This document shows, piece after piece, positions 49,948-59,518 of a DNA stretch of 64,000 nt. Below the pieces are notes generated by a model. The model made no database searches. It saw only the letters and a program-made list of their open reading frames with translations, and was not told the origin of the DNA. This stretch comes from JAITWN01 sp050486285 (GTDB lineage Bacteria; Pseudomonadota; Gammaproteobacteria; SZUA-140): positions 124,001 to 188,000 of the forward strand of contig JBJHCZ010000002.1 in the NCBI GenBank assembly GCA_050486285.1. The letters run 5' to 3'. Each line of letters starts with the position of its first letter. The stretch's first letter is position 1. The position numbers were made by a program, and so were the translations under genes.

Positions 49948-52275
49948 ATGAGCCCGATCAGCAGGGTTATCGATCTTCCGAGCTCGCCGCTACGCTCGAC
50001 CGTCGCGGAAGGCGACCTCCACGACGCGCCTGTTGTCGCGACGCTGATGGACGGCAAGACCGTCACCGGCCGTCTCGCCGCGCTGGACGGCCCCCAGTCC
50101 GTCGTCACCCTGAGCGGCAAGGCCAACAACCGGATCTATATCGAGTTCTCGCGCCTGCGGCACCTCAACTTCATCAACAAGCTCCCGGTCAACCGCGAAC
50201 GCCATCCGCTCGAGACGCACGGCGGCGAGGTGCTGATGCCGCACGAGGTCCAGGAATTCCGCATCGTCTTCAGCGACGATCGTGTCTTTTCCGGTCGCAC
50301 CCGCGGTTCCTTCGTCGACGAGATCGGCATCCATCTGTTCCAGGTCATCGGCGCCGACCATATCTCGCGATTGTTCATCCCGGCCAGGGTCGTGAAAAAG
50401 TACTCGATCGGCCACAACAAGCCCGACGAACCGCGCCAGGGCGCGGACAAGGCAGAGACGCCGGCCGCCCCGAAAAAGCCGACGCCCAGACGGCGCAAGT
50501 CTGACGCCAGGGGACAGAAGACGGCCGTGCAGGATGCCCGCCAGCTCCAGGAAAAGCTCGACTCGGGCACGCAGCATCCGGGCGACCTGCTCAACAGCAA
50601 GCGCATCGGCGAGATGCTGGTCGAGGACGGCGTCATCACCCCCGAGCAGCTCGACGCCGCGCTGGCTGCGCAGAAGCGCGACGGGACGAAGCGGCTCGGC
50701 GAGATCCTCGTCGGCATGGGCACCGTCTCGTCCGAGCATATCTTCTCCGCGCTGGCCCACAAGTTCGGCATGCCGTTCGTGCTGCTGAGAAAGTTCTTCA
50801 TCGACATTTCCTGTCTGAACCTGGTGCCGGCCGACGTCGCGCGCAAACACATGCTGGTGCCGCTGCTGCTGCACGGTGACCGCCTGGTCATCGCGATCGA
50901 CGACCCCGCGAACACGGAGGCGATCACGCTGCTCAGATTCATGACCCAGTACAAGATCGAGCCGACCATCGCGACGCGCGAGGACATCACCTGGGCAATC
51001 GGCAAGTACTACGGCGGCGGCGCGCCGGCGGCAGCGGCCCGGGAGACTTCGCTCGCCGACACGATCCGCGAGCGGCTGAAGCCGGCCGAACTACGCCACC
51101 CGCATGACCAGCCGTCGATGGCGAAGGCAATCTCGAGCTTTGTCGGCAACACCATCATCGACGCGATCGAACGCAATGCCAGTGACATTCACCTGATCCC
51201 CGCCGGCGGCCACGCCAACCTGATGTTCCGCATCGACGGCCGGCTGGTGCCGGTGCGCCGCATCAGCGCGATGTTGCTGCCGGCGATCCTGAATCGCCTG
51301 GCGGTGATGGGCAACATCGAGCCTTCTCCGACCGGCGGCCCACGCCAGGGACGCGCCTGCATGCTGAGCGGTGACAGCGCGATCGCGCTGCGCATCACAC
51401 TGTCGCCGGAACGCGTGCCGGACGGCGCGATCATCCATGTGCTGAACGCGGTGACCCGCCTGATGCCGGTCACCGACATCGGTCTCGATCCGCGCGACCA
51501 GCAGACCCTGCTCGAACTGCTGAGCAAGAGCTACAGCCTGGTCATCGTCAGCGGGCCGGAAAAGTCCGGCAAGACGCGGACGCTGTACGCGGCGCTGCGC
51601 GAACTGCAATCGATGCGGCTCGAGATCGCCACGGTCGAGACGCCGGTCAAGTACTACGTCAACGGCCTGCTGCAGATCCAGGGCGGTCGTGACCTGCCGG
51701 CGGCGCTGGCGCAGGTGAAGGCCCATAATCCGCGCATCGTCATGATCGATGATCTCCACAACGCGCGCGCGCTGCAGACGGCCGCAGAATGCGCGCTGAA
51801 CGGCAGCCTGGTGCTCGGCAAGCTGCACGCCGTCGATGCCGCCCGCGCGGTGACCGCGTTGTCCGCGGCCGGCATCGCCCCGCGGCTGCTGAACTCGACG
51901 CTGGTCGGCGTGCTGGCGCAGCACCTGCTGCGACTGAACTGTCTGTTCTGCGCCGAGGAGGAAGCCATATCACCGGCGATTCGCCACGGGCTCGGCGTCG
52001 GAGAGGACGAGGTGTTCTTCCGCGGCACCGGCTGCTCGCACTGCAACCACAGCGGATATTTCGGCGAGCAGGCGGTATACGAGCTGATGCCCGTCAGCCC
52101 GGCGATCCAGTCGCTGATCACCGCCGGCGCGCCGGCTGCCGATATCGAGAGCATCGCCACCAGTGAAGGCATGACCTCGCTGACCGAGAATGCGTTGCAT
52201 CTCGCGCGCACCCGCAGGACCTCGCTTGCCGAAGTCCATCGCCTGGTCGGCAGACTGCGCGACGACCGCGACTGA
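49948..52275 (+). CDS. PilB/GspE-family ATPase paralogue with two MshEN motifs
   Basis: This 775-residue protein has two related beta repeats at the N-terminus (about 28-75 and 103-155), a basic linker, then two MshEN-type motifs (RIGEMLVEDGVITPEQLDAAL at about 219-239 and RLGEILVGMGTVSSEHIFSA at about 249-268), which in other proteins bind c-di-GMP. The ATPase has Walker A GPEKSGKT at about 536-543 and the zinc tetracysteine CLFC/CSHC. Walker B reads MIDDLHN instead of VGEIRD, and the Asp box reads TVETPVKY. It is probably a diverged motor or a regulatory relative, with no pilus genes beside it. Confidence 0.85.
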   Translation: MSPISRVIDLPSSPLRSTVAEGDLHDAPVVATLMDGKTVTGRLAALDGPQSVVTLSGKANNRIYIEFSRLRHLNFINKLPVNRERHPLETHGGEVLMPHEVQEFRIVFSDDRVFSGRTRGSFVDEIGIHLFQVIGADHISRLFIPARVVKKYSIGHNKPDEPRQGADKAETPAAPKKPTPRRRKSDARGQKTAVQDARQLQEKLDSGTQHPGDLLNSKRIGEMLVEDGVITPEQLDAALAAQKRDGTKRLGEILVGMGTVSSEHIFSALAHKFGMPFVLLRKFFIDISCLNLVPADVARKHMLVPLLLHGDRLVIAIDDPANTEAITLLRFMTQYKIEPTIATREDITWAIGKYYGGGAPAAAARETSLADTIRERLKPAELRHPHDQPSMAKAISSFVGNTIIDAIERNASDIHLIPAGGHANLMFRIDGRLVPVRRISAMLLPAILNRLAVMGNIEPSPTGGPRQGRACMLSGDSAIALRITLSPERVPDGAIIHVLNAVTRLMPVTDIGLDPRDQQTLLELLSKSYSLVIVSGPEKSGKTRTLYAALRELQSMRLEIATVETPVKYYVNGLLQIQGGRDLPAALAQVKAHNPRIVMIDDLHNARALQTAAECALNGSLVLGKLHAVDAARAVTALSAAGIAPRLLNSTLVGVLAQHLLRLNCLFCAEEEAISPAIRHGLGVGEDEVFFRGTGCSHCNHSGYFGEQAVYELMPVSPAIQSLITAGAPAADIESIATSEGMTSLTENALHLARTRRTSLAEVHRLVGRLRDDRD

Positions 52276-52345
52276 TCCGTCGCGGTTTCCTTCCGCGCCG
52301 CGCTCGCCCATAATCCAGCCATCCCCCGCCAGACAGGGAAGGCCG

Positions 52346-53032
52346 ATGATTCCCGACAAGCGGCAACTGCTGCCCCGCCTGCTGTTCGTAACCCTGCTCG
52401 CGCTGGCCCTCGCCGCGGCATGGTTCTACCGTGACCATATCGACCCGGCGGGTATCGATGCCTGGCTGCGCGATGCCGGCATGCTCGGCCCGCTGCTGTT
52501 CATCGCGCTGTATGCGCTGGCGGCGGTACTGTTCCTCCCCGGCACGATAATGACGCTGGCCGGCGGCGCGCTGTTCGGACCGCTGTGGGGTTTCGCCTTC
52601 AATCTGACCGGCGCGACGCTCGGCGCGACCCTCGCCTTTCTGTCCGCGCGCTATATCAGCGGCGACTGGGTCGCGCGCCGCGGCGGGGCCAGGTTGCAGG
52701 CCCTGGTTCGCGGCGTCGAGGACGAAGGCTGGCGCTTCGTCGTGTTCGTGCGACTCGTCCCCCTGTTCCCGTTCAACCTGTCGAATTATGCCCTCGGTCT
52801 GACCCGCATCCCGCTGCTGCACTATGTGATCGCGAGTTTCTGCGCGATGGCGCCCGGCGCGTTCATCTATACCTGGTTCGGGCATGCGGGACGCGAGGCG
52901 CTGACCGACGGCGAGGATCTCGCGCGCACCCTGCTGCTGGCGCTGGGTCTGCTCGCGGCGCTGATCTTCCTGCCGCGCGTGATCAGGCGCCTGCGCCGGG
53001 AAAAAAACAGCGCACCCGGTGCGCAGGACTGA
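52346..53032 (+). CDS. TVP38/TMEM64 family membrane protein
   Basis: This 228-residue protein starts at the ATG at 52346 with AGGGAAGG upstream. It has about five hydrophobic segments and the SNARE-associated (VTT) core: PGTIMTLAGGALFGPLWG, then FVRLVPLFPFNLSNYALGLT. Members of this DedA-related superfamily move lipids across membranes. The C-terminus is basic. Its last 50 bases overlap the converging ABC ATPase gene. Confidence 0.88.
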   Translation: MIPDKRQLLPRLLFVTLLALALAAAWFYRDHIDPAGIDAWLRDAGMLGPLLFIALYALAAVLFLPGTIMTLAGGALFGPLWGFAFNLTGATLGATLAFLSARYISGDWVARRGGARLQALVRGVEDEGWRFVVFVRLVPLFPFNLSNYALGLTRIPLLHYVIASFCAMAPGAFIYTWFGHAGREALTDGEDLARTLLLALGLLAALIFLPRVIRRLRREKNSAPGAQD

Positions 53033-55043
53033 CAAGGACCGACTCGGGATAGCGCAAACGGCACTCCGGCTGCGCGCGCGGACAACGCAGATGGAAGTGA
53101 CAGCCCGGCGGCGGGTTCGACGGCGACGGCGGCTCGCCGGGCAGGCGCAGTACCTCGCGATGCTTGCCGGGATCGGCAACCGGCACCGCGGCCAGCAGCG
53201 CCTGCGTGTACGGATGAGCCGGGCGATTCAGCACCTCATCGACCGGTCCCTGCTCGACGATCCTGCCGAGATACATCACCGCGACCTCGTCCGCGAGCCA
53301 TGACACCACGGACAGGTTGTGGGTGATGAACAGATAGGCAAGACCGATCTCGCGCTGCAACGAGCGCAGCAGATTCAGGATCTGCGCCTGCACCGAGATG
53401 TCGAGCGCGCTGGTCGGCTCGTCGCAGACCAGAAGGCGCGGCCTGACCGCGAGTGCGCGCGCGATGCAGATGCGCTGGCGCTGGCCGCCGGAGAATTCGT
53501 GCGGATAGCGATCGCCGCTGGCCGGGTCGAGTCCGACCTGCCGCAGGAGTTCCGCGACCCTTGCCCGCCTCGCCGACGGATCGCGTTCGAGTCCGAGCGT
53601 GATCAACCCCTCCTCGACGATCTCGCGGACGCGCATGCGCGGGTTCATCGACGAATAAGGGTCCTGGAAGATGATCTGCAGATCGGCGCGGCGGGCGCGC
53701 AGCCCGGCCGCGTCGAGTTCGGAGAGATCGACGCCGTCGAACAGGACCTGGCCGCTGGTCGGACGCATCAGCCGCAGCAGCGCCTTGCCGGTCGTGGTCT
53801 TGCCGCAACCCGATTCTCCGACCAGCGCAAGGGTACGCCCGCGCGGGATCGTGAATGATACGCCGTCGACCGCGCGGACATCGCCGCCGGCGGGTCGAAA
53901 CAACCCCCGGCGACGGGAATAATGGACGGTGAGATCGCGCACCTCGAGCAGCGCGCTACCGTCATCCATGCTTTGTCCGGCTTCACCGGTCGCCGGCAAC
54001 GACCATGCCGGAGGCGCGGCGCGTTTCGCGTGAACCGGATCAAACAGGTGACAGCGCGTCGCTTGGTCCGCGGACAGTTCCGTCCAGCCCGGCTCCGCCT
54101 CGCGGCAGTCATCCCATGCCGACTCGCAGCGCGCGGCAAAACGGCATCCGGGCGCGGACTGTCGCGCGACGCCGCCGCCGGCGATCACCGCCAGCGGGCG
54201 GCCGCGCTTGCCGATGTCCGGCTGCGATTCGAACAGCTTGCGACTGTAGGGATGCGCGGGCGCGGCGAAGAACGCCGCCGCGCTCGCCTGCTCGATCACG
54301 CGTCCCGCGTACATCACCGCGACACGGTCGGCGTTGCCGGCGACGACGCCGAGATCGTGGGTGATCAGCAGCAACGCCATGCCGCGCTCTCTCTGCAAGG
54401 ACTTCAGCAGATCGAGCACCTGCGCCTGGATGGTCACATCGAGCGCCGTGGTCGGCTCGTCGGCGATCAGCAGATCGGGATCGCCGGCCAGCGCGATCGC
54501 GATCATGACCCGCTGCTTCATGCCGCCGGAGAGCTGGTGCGGATATTCGTCGTGGCGAAGCGCGGGATCGGGGATGCCGACCGCAGACAGCAGCTCCAGC
54601 ACTGCCTGCCTGACGTTCCCGCCCCGGCTCCTGCGCAGGCGCACGGCCTCCCCGATCTGCGCGCCGATCGTCAGCACAGGGTTGAGTGACGTCATCGGCT
54701 CCTGGAAGATCATCGCGACACGGCGACCGCGAAACTCGCGCATGCGCGACTCCGTGAGCGACATCAGATCGATGCCGTCGAGCAGTACCCGCCCGCCATC
54801 TGGACGGACCGCCGGTTCCGGCAGCAGCCCCATGAGCGCCAGCGCGGTCATCGATTTTCCGCTGCCCGATTCGCCGAGCAGCGCGAAGGTCTCGCCGCGG
54901 CGAATCGTGAAACCGACTTCGTCGACCGCGCGGACATCACCGGCCGCGAGACGCACGCTCAGGCCGTCGACGACGAGCAGCGCATCACGTTCGCCGGCGG
55001 CGAGGCCGCCTTCCCGCTGCCCTGGTCGCGGTTCGATATTCAT
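52983..55043 (-). CDS. Fused dipeptide/oligopeptide ABC transporter ATPase
   Basis: The 686-residue protein contains two complete ABC domains of DppD/DppF type. The first has GESGSGKS near residue 58 and LSGGMKQ; the second has GESGCGKT near 420 and FSGGQRQ. Each is followed by the oligopeptide-transporter C-terminal segment with paired cysteines (for example CRFAARC and CHFHLRC). Fused forms such as YejF pair with peptide permeases, but no permease or binding protein is adjacent. The start at 55043 gives the normal N-terminus. It diverges from fabI. Confidence 0.9.
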   Translation of the reverse strand: MNIEPRPGQREGGLAAGERDALLVVDGLSVRLAAGDVRAVDEVGFTIRRGETFALLGESGSGKSMTALALMGLLPEPAVRPDGGRVLLDGIDLMSLTESRMREFRGRRVAMIFQEPMTSLNPVLTIGAQIGEAVRLRRSRGGNVRQAVLELLSAVGIPDPALRHDEYPHQLSGGMKQRVMIAIALAGDPDLLIADEPTTALDVTIQAQVLDLLKSLQRERGMALLLITHDLGVVAGNADRVAVMYAGRVIEQASAAAFFAAPAHPYSRKLFESQPDIGKRGRPLAVIAGGGVARQSAPGCRFAARCESAWDDCREAEPGWTELSADQATRCHLFDPVHAKRAAPPAWSLPATGEAGQSMDDGSALLEVRDLTVHYSRRRGLFRPAGGDVRAVDGVSFTIPRGRTLALVGESGCGKTTTGKALLRLMRPTSGQVLFDGVDLSELDAAGLRARRADLQIIFQDPYSSMNPRMRVREIVEEGLITLGLERDPSARRARVAELLRQVGLDPASGDRYPHEFSGGQRQRICIARALAVRPRLLVCDEPTSALDISVQAQILNLLRSLQREIGLAYLFITHNLSVVSWLADEVAVMYLGRIVEQGPVDEVLNRPAHPYTQALLAAVPVADPGKHREVLRLPGEPPSPSNPPPGCHFHLRCPRAQPECRLRYPESVLVSPAHRVRCFFPGAGA

Positions 55044-55164
55044 GCAAAACCTGCTATTATCGCGCTTGGCTCGCGCACGCTGTATATTAGTCAGGAATCG
55101 GCTCCGACACCAACCCGGCGTCAGCCGCGCGCCATCACCGAACAAGACTCGACAGGACAACGCT

Positions 55165-55947
55165 ATGGGATTTCTTCAAGGCAAGCGCGCGCTGATCGTC
55201 GGCGTTGCCAGCAACCGCTCGATCGCATGGGGCATCGCCAGCGCCATGCGTCGCGAAGGCGCCGAGATCGCGCTCACCTACCAGAACGAGAAACTGCAGG
55301 GCCGGGTCGAAAAGTTCGCCGCCGAGCTCGATTCCGACATCGCGATCCCCTGCGACGTCGGCGAGGATGCCGAGATCGAGGGGGTCTTCGAACAGCTCGA
55401 TGGTTACTGGGACCACCTCGACATCATCGTCCATTCGGTTGCCTTCGCGCCGCGCGAGGAACTCGACGGCGCCTATCTCGACTGCGTGACCCGCGAAGGC
55501 TTCAGGACCGCGCACGAGATCAGCTCGTACAGCTTCGCCGCGCTGGCCAAGGCGGGTCGTCCGATGATGCAGGGCCGCAACGGTTCGCTGCTTACGCTGA
55601 GCTACCTCGGGGCGGTACGCGCGATCCCGAACTACAATGTCATGGGCCTCGCCAAGGCCAGCCTCGAGGCCAACGTCCGTTACATGGCCCACAACCTCGG
55701 CCCAGAAGGTACGCGCGTCAATGCGATCTCGGCCGGACCGATCAAGACGCTGGCGGCGGCGGGCATCAGCAACTTCCGCAGCTTCCTCGATTACTCCGAG
55801 CAGAACTCGCCGCTGCGCCGCAATGTCACCATCGATGAGGTCGGCAACGCCGCCGCCTTCCTCTGCTCCGACCTCGCCTCCGGCATCACCGGCGAGATCC
55901 TCTACGTCGATGGCGGTTACAACATCGAGGGCATGGCCGTCATCTGA
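55165..55947 (+). CDS. fabI: Enoyl-ACP reductase FabI
   Basis: The 260-residue short-chain dehydrogenase has the FabI nucleotide motif GVASNRSIAWGIA at about residues 13-25. The catalytic residues lie in SYLGAVRAIPNYNVMGLAKA (Y, Y and K). It catalyses the last, NADH-linked reduction in each round of fatty acid elongation. Its length is standard. The DAACS symporter gene follows by 35 bases on the same strand. Confidence 0.96.
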   Translation: MGFLQGKRALIVGVASNRSIAWGIASAMRREGAEIALTYQNEKLQGRVEKFAAELDSDIAIPCDVGEDAEIEGVFEQLDGYWDHLDIIVHSVAFAPREELDGAYLDCVTREGFRTAHEISSYSFAALAKAGRPMMQGRNGSLLTLSYLGAVRAIPNYNVMGLAKASLEANVRYMAHNLGPEGTRVNAISAGPIKTLAAAGISNFRSFLDYSEQNSPLRRNVTIDEVGNAAAFLCSDLASGITGEILYVDGGYNIEGMAVI

Positions 55948-55982
55948 TCCGCGGCCCGCTGACCCCGACAGCGAACCTGCCC

Positions 55983-57200
55983 GTGCCGCACAAGCACGCG
56001 ATCCTGCTCCTGGCATTCATCGTCCTCGGCGTCGTCGCCGGCATCGTGTCGGGATGGGTCTGGGGACCGGCGATGCAAAACGTCGCCTGGCTCGGGACGC
56101 TGTTCCTGAACGCCCTGAAGATGCTGATCATCCCGCTGATCCTCGCGGCGGTGATCACCGGCATCGCCTCGCTCGGCGACATCCGCAGGCTCGGCCGCAT
56201 CGGCGGCATGACGCTGGGCTATTACATCGGGACGACCGCGCTCGCAGTCTTCACCGGCCTGGTCGTCGTCAATCTGGTCCAGCCCGGCGCTGGACTCACG
56301 CTCGGCGACGGCAGCGACCTCCCCGACAGCGTGATCGGCAAGGAACCGGCCGGCTTGTCCGACATTCTGCTGTCGCTGATCTCGCCGAATCTCGTCGCCT
56401 CGGCCGCCGAGATGCAACTGCTGCCGCTGATCGTGTTCGCGATCGTGTTCGGCGCCGCGCTGACGACGCTCGGCGAAAGCGGACGTCAGGTCATCACGTT
56501 CTTCTCCGGCGTCAACGACGCGATGATGAAACTGGTGATCTGGCTGATGTACTTCGCACCGATCGGCATCTTTGCGCTGGTCGCCGGGCGGCTCGGCCAG
56601 GCCGGCGGCGACGCCTTCCTGGCCGAGATCACGGCGGTCGGCTGGTACGTCTTCACCGTGCTGGGCGGGCTCGCGATCCACTTCGCCGTACTGCTGCTGA
56701 TCCTGTTCTTCATCGCCGGCCGCGGCATCGACTACCTGGTCGGCATGCTGCGCGCGCTGTTCGTCGCGTTCGGCACCGCAAGCTCGACGGCGACGCTGCC
56801 GCTGACGATGGAATGCGCGCGCGAGAACGGCGTCGACGAGCGCTCGGCGCGTTTCGTGCTGCCGCTCGGCAGCACGGTCAACATGGATGGCACCGCGCTC
56901 TACGAAGCAGTCGCCGTACTGTTCATCGCCCAGGCCTACGGCATCGAACTCGGCCTGATGGAGCAGATGATCGTCTTCATCACCGCGACGCTCGCGGCGG
57001 TCGGCGCCGCCGGCATCCCGGAGGCCGGCCTGGTGATGATGGTGATCGTGCTGAGCGCGGTCGGCCTGCCGCTGGAGGGCATCGCGCTGCTGCTGGCCGT
57101 CGACTGGTTCCTCGACAGGTTCAGGACCACGGTCAATGTGTGGGGGGACTCGGTAGGCGCCGCGGTCATCGATCGACTCGTGACCCGGCGTGACGGCTGA
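55983..57200 (+). CDS. Dicarboxylate/amino acid:cation symporter (DAACS, GltP-like)
   Basis: This 405-residue membrane protein has about eight hydrophobic segments and the family core: FGTASSTATLPLTMECA, then LPLGSTVNMDGTALYEAV with the NMDGT substrate and sodium site. It should import glutamate, aspartate or C4-dicarboxylates with sodium or protons. A periplasm-facing insertion (about 95-125) contains GAGLTLGDGSDLPD. The gene is downstream of fabI and converges on the ppiD-like gene with three bases between stops. Confidence 0.9.
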   Translation: MPHKHAILLLAFIVLGVVAGIVSGWVWGPAMQNVAWLGTLFLNALKMLIIPLILAAVITGIASLGDIRRLGRIGGMTLGYYIGTTALAVFTGLVVVNLVQPGAGLTLGDGSDLPDSVIGKEPAGLSDILLSLISPNLVASAAEMQLLPLIVFAIVFGAALTTLGESGRQVITFFSGVNDAMMKLVIWLMYFAPIGIFALVAGRLGQAGGDAFLAEITAVGWYVFTVLGGLAIHFAVLLLILFFIAGRGIDYLVGMLRALFVAFGTASSTATLPLTMECARENGVDERSARFVLPLGSTVNMDGTALYEAVAVLFIAQAYGIELGLMEQMIVFITATLAAVGAAGIPEAGLVMMVIVLSAVGLPLEGIALLLAVDWFLDRFRTTVNVWGDSVGAAVIDRLVTRRDG

Positions 57201-57203
57201 GCC

Positions 57204-59108
57204 TTACAGGCGGTCCTCGAAGATACGCACTTCGAAGCGGTCCCTGAGCGAACGCAAGAAATCGTCGCCGTCCCGCTGTTGCAGCAGGCGGGCGATCGCG
57301 GCGCGTTCGCGGCGGCGCTCCTCGGCAGAGATGCGTGAAGGATCGCCGTCGATGACCTCGTGCAGCGTGATGATCGCGTAGTCACCGGTGAGCAGGCCGG
57401 CCCCCTCGATGCGCGGGCGGTCGCCGGACGGCGCCTGCATCGCGAAGACCGCGTCGAGGACCTCGAACGGCACCGACGGGTCGTCACGACCAGCCAGCTC
57501 CACAGAACGCCATTGCAGTCCGCGCGCGGCGGCCGCAGCGGCGGGGGCCTCGCCCTGCTCCAGACTTTCCAGGATACGCCTGCCCTCTTCCTCGGCGAGC
57601 GCGGCGGCGCGGCGTTCACGCAATTCACGGGCGATCTGCCCGCGCACCTCCTCCAGCGGGCGATGCGAGGCCGGCCGGCGGTCCTGCACGCGCAGCACGA
57701 CGACCCGGTTCTGCCCCAGCTCGATCAGCGGGCTGTTGTTGCCCGCCTCGAGGACATCGCTGCTGAAGGCGGCGGCGCGGAACTCGCGCTCGGCGGCGAG
57801 GCCTTCGCCGCGATCACGGCTGAAGAATCCGGTCTCCCGGACCTCGAGGCCGAGCTCTTCGGCCGCAATGACCAGGGTATCGGGATGCTCGAAGGTCAGA
57901 TCGGCAAGGATCTCGGTCAGCTCGAAGAACTGCTCGTCGGCCCTCGCGCTGCGGAACTCGTCGCGCAATTGCTCGCGCACGTCCTCGAACGAGCGCCTGC
58001 TGCCGGGGCGGACGCTATCGACGCGAATGAGGTGAATGCCGAACGGGGTCTGCACCGGTTCGCTGACCTCGCCCTCGGCGAGCGCGAAGGCGGCGTCCTC
58101 GAACGGACCCGGCATCGTCCCGCGGGATATGAAGCCGAGGTCGCCGCCGATAAGCGCGGAGCCGCTGTCATCGGAATACTCGCGGGCGAGGTCGGCAAAG
58201 GACTCGCCCCGGGCCAGACGTTCACGCAGTTCCGTGGCGACCGCGAGGGCGCTGTCGAGGGCATCCCTGTTGCCGGCAGCCTCCGCCCCGATCAGTATGT
58301 GGCGGATACGGCGTTCCTCGCCGACCGAGAAGGCGCCGGCGCGCTCGTCATAGAGGCGCCTCAGGGTCTGCTCGTCGACGCTGACCTGGTCGCGCAGGCC
58401 GCGCAGCGACAGCTCCAGGTACTCGGCCTTCGCCTGTTCGGGGACCTCGAAACGGTCGATATTCTCGCGATAATGGCGGGCGATGTCGTCGTCGCTGACT
58501 TCGGCAAGTGCCATGTACTCGCCGGCGGCCAGCACCAGGTAACCGAAGCGACGCTGCTGCTCGCTCAGCTTCAGCCAGCGATCGAGTTCGTGATCGGTCA
58601 GCAGCGCGGTTTCCGCGACGCCGACGATCAGCTGCTCCATCATCAGGTCACGGCGGAGGTTCTCCTCGAAACCGGCGCGCGACAGACCGGACGCTCGCAG
58701 CAGCCGGTCGTACAGCTGGGGATCGAAGCGCCCGTCAGTCTGGAATTCGCGCATGTTGCGGATCTGCTGGCCGAGACGCTCGTCGCTGATGCGGAAGCCG
58801 GCCTTGATCGCGGTTTGCGACATCACCTCGGTGTTGATCAGACGGTCTATGACATCGCGGCGGATCGCCGGATCGCTGGCGTCGAAGGTCTCGGGGGAGA
58901 GCTGGCGGCGCATCATCAGCTCGCGCTGAAACAGGGACTGGAATTCCCGCGACTGGATATCGCGGTCGCCGACCTTGGCGACGACGAGGTCGCCTGAACC
59001 GCCATAGAAGTATTCGTTCACGCCCCACAGGGCGAAGGGAATGATCAGCAGACCGACGATGATCCAGGCAAGGACGCCCTTGGTGTTGTTACGGATGAAC
59101 TGGAGCAT
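57204..59108 (-). CDS. ppiD: PpiD-like periplasmic foldase (SurA_N/parvulin)
   Basis: The 634-residue protein has a single N-terminal membrane anchor (about 12-32, GVLAWIIVGLLIIPFALWG), a SurA_N-type chaperone region, and a parvulin domain. The parvulin part has EERRIRHILIGA, then GGDLGFISRGTMPGPFEDAA and PFGIHLIRV. PpiD assists folding of proteins leaving the Sec translocon. The start at 59108 (MLQFIRNNTKG) is the family N-terminus. It lies downstream of lon with two tRNA genes between. Confidence 0.92.
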   Translation of the reverse strand: MLQFIRNNTKGVLAWIIVGLLIIPFALWGVNEYFYGGSGDLVVAKVGDRDIQSREFQSLFQRELMMRRQLSPETFDASDPAIRRDVIDRLINTEVMSQTAIKAGFRISDERLGQQIRNMREFQTDGRFDPQLYDRLLRASGLSRAGFEENLRRDLMMEQLIVGVAETALLTDHELDRWLKLSEQQRRFGYLVLAAGEYMALAEVSDDDIARHYRENIDRFEVPEQAKAEYLELSLRGLRDQVSVDEQTLRRLYDERAGAFSVGEERRIRHILIGAEAAGNRDALDSALAVATELRERLARGESFADLAREYSDDSGSALIGGDLGFISRGTMPGPFEDAAFALAEGEVSEPVQTPFGIHLIRVDSVRPGSRRSFEDVREQLRDEFRSARADEQFFELTEILADLTFEHPDTLVIAAEELGLEVRETGFFSRDRGEGLAAEREFRAAAFSSDVLEAGNNSPLIELGQNRVVVLRVQDRRPASHRPLEEVRGQIARELRERRAAALAEEEGRRILESLEQGEAPAAAAAARGLQWRSVELAGRDDPSVPFEVLDAVFAMQAPSGDRPRIEGAGLLTGDYAIITLHEVIDGDPSRISAEERRRERAAIARLLQQRDGDDFLRSLRDRFEVRIFEDRL

Positions 59109-59207
59109 GGTCGCAAGCTTCTTCGGACGTCGGCCGCTCAGGTAATGCGCGCCACGCGGCCCGCCCGGACCCGGAACCTGAGCCGGGGCGCGCCCCGTTG
59201 ACAACAA

Positions 59208-59284
59208 TGGCGGAGTGGACGGGACTCGAACCCGCGACCCCCGGCGTGACAGGCCGGTATTCTAACCAACTGAACTACCACTCC
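59208..59284 (-). tRNA. tRNA-Asp (GTC)
   Basis: The 77-base minus-strand sequence folds as a standard tRNA with acceptor GGAGTGG/CCACTCC, anticodon loop CTGTCAC (anticodon GTC), T loop TTCGAGT and encoded CCA. It is second in a pair with tRNA-Val and upstream of the ppiD-like gene. Confidence 0.97.
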
Positions 59285-59298
59285 TGAACTCTGTAACC

Positions 59299-59374
59299 TG
59301 GTGGGTGCTGAGGGGATCGAACCCCCGACATTCGCCTTGTAAGGGCGACGCTCTCCCAGCTGAGCTAAGCACCC
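59299..59374 (-). tRNA. tRNA-Val (TAC)
   Basis: This 76-base minus-strand tRNA has acceptor GGGTGCT/AGCACCC, anticodon loop CTTACAA (anticodon TAC), T loop TTCGATC and encoded CCA. It is first in the pair and only 14 bases before tRNA-Asp, so both come from one transcript. This is a different isoacceptor from the tRNA-Val(CAC) fragment at the ICE end. Confidence 0.97.
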
Positions 59375-59448
59375 GGGGAAACCCGATATATTATGGTATC
59401 CCCGCGGCCTTTGCCAGCACGCCCGGCGGGCCAGTCGAGCGAGGGCCC

Positions 59449-59478
59449 TTTATACCAACGCGCTCAAAGCCCTGTCAA
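59449..59478 (-). promoter_or_regulatory. tRNA operon promoter
   Basis: On the minus strand TTGACA (59478-59473) and TATAAA (59454-59449) are 18 bases apart, followed by a GC-rich discriminator GGGCCC. That is a strong sigma-70 promoter of the stringently controlled type, about 75 bases upstream of tRNA-Val. Confidence 0.75.
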
Positions 59479-59518
59479 GCAAGCGACATGTCCGTTCGCG
59501 GCGCGACGATGCCGCGGT

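Noticed and set aside
47274..50129. 951-codon open frame on the minus strand
   Set aside because: It is antisense to mltD and the HD-GYP gene, whose motifs are intact; its translation has no recognisable domain.
57360..58997. 545-codon open frame on the plus strand
   Set aside because: It is antisense to the ppiD-like gene and is explained by codon bias of that gene.
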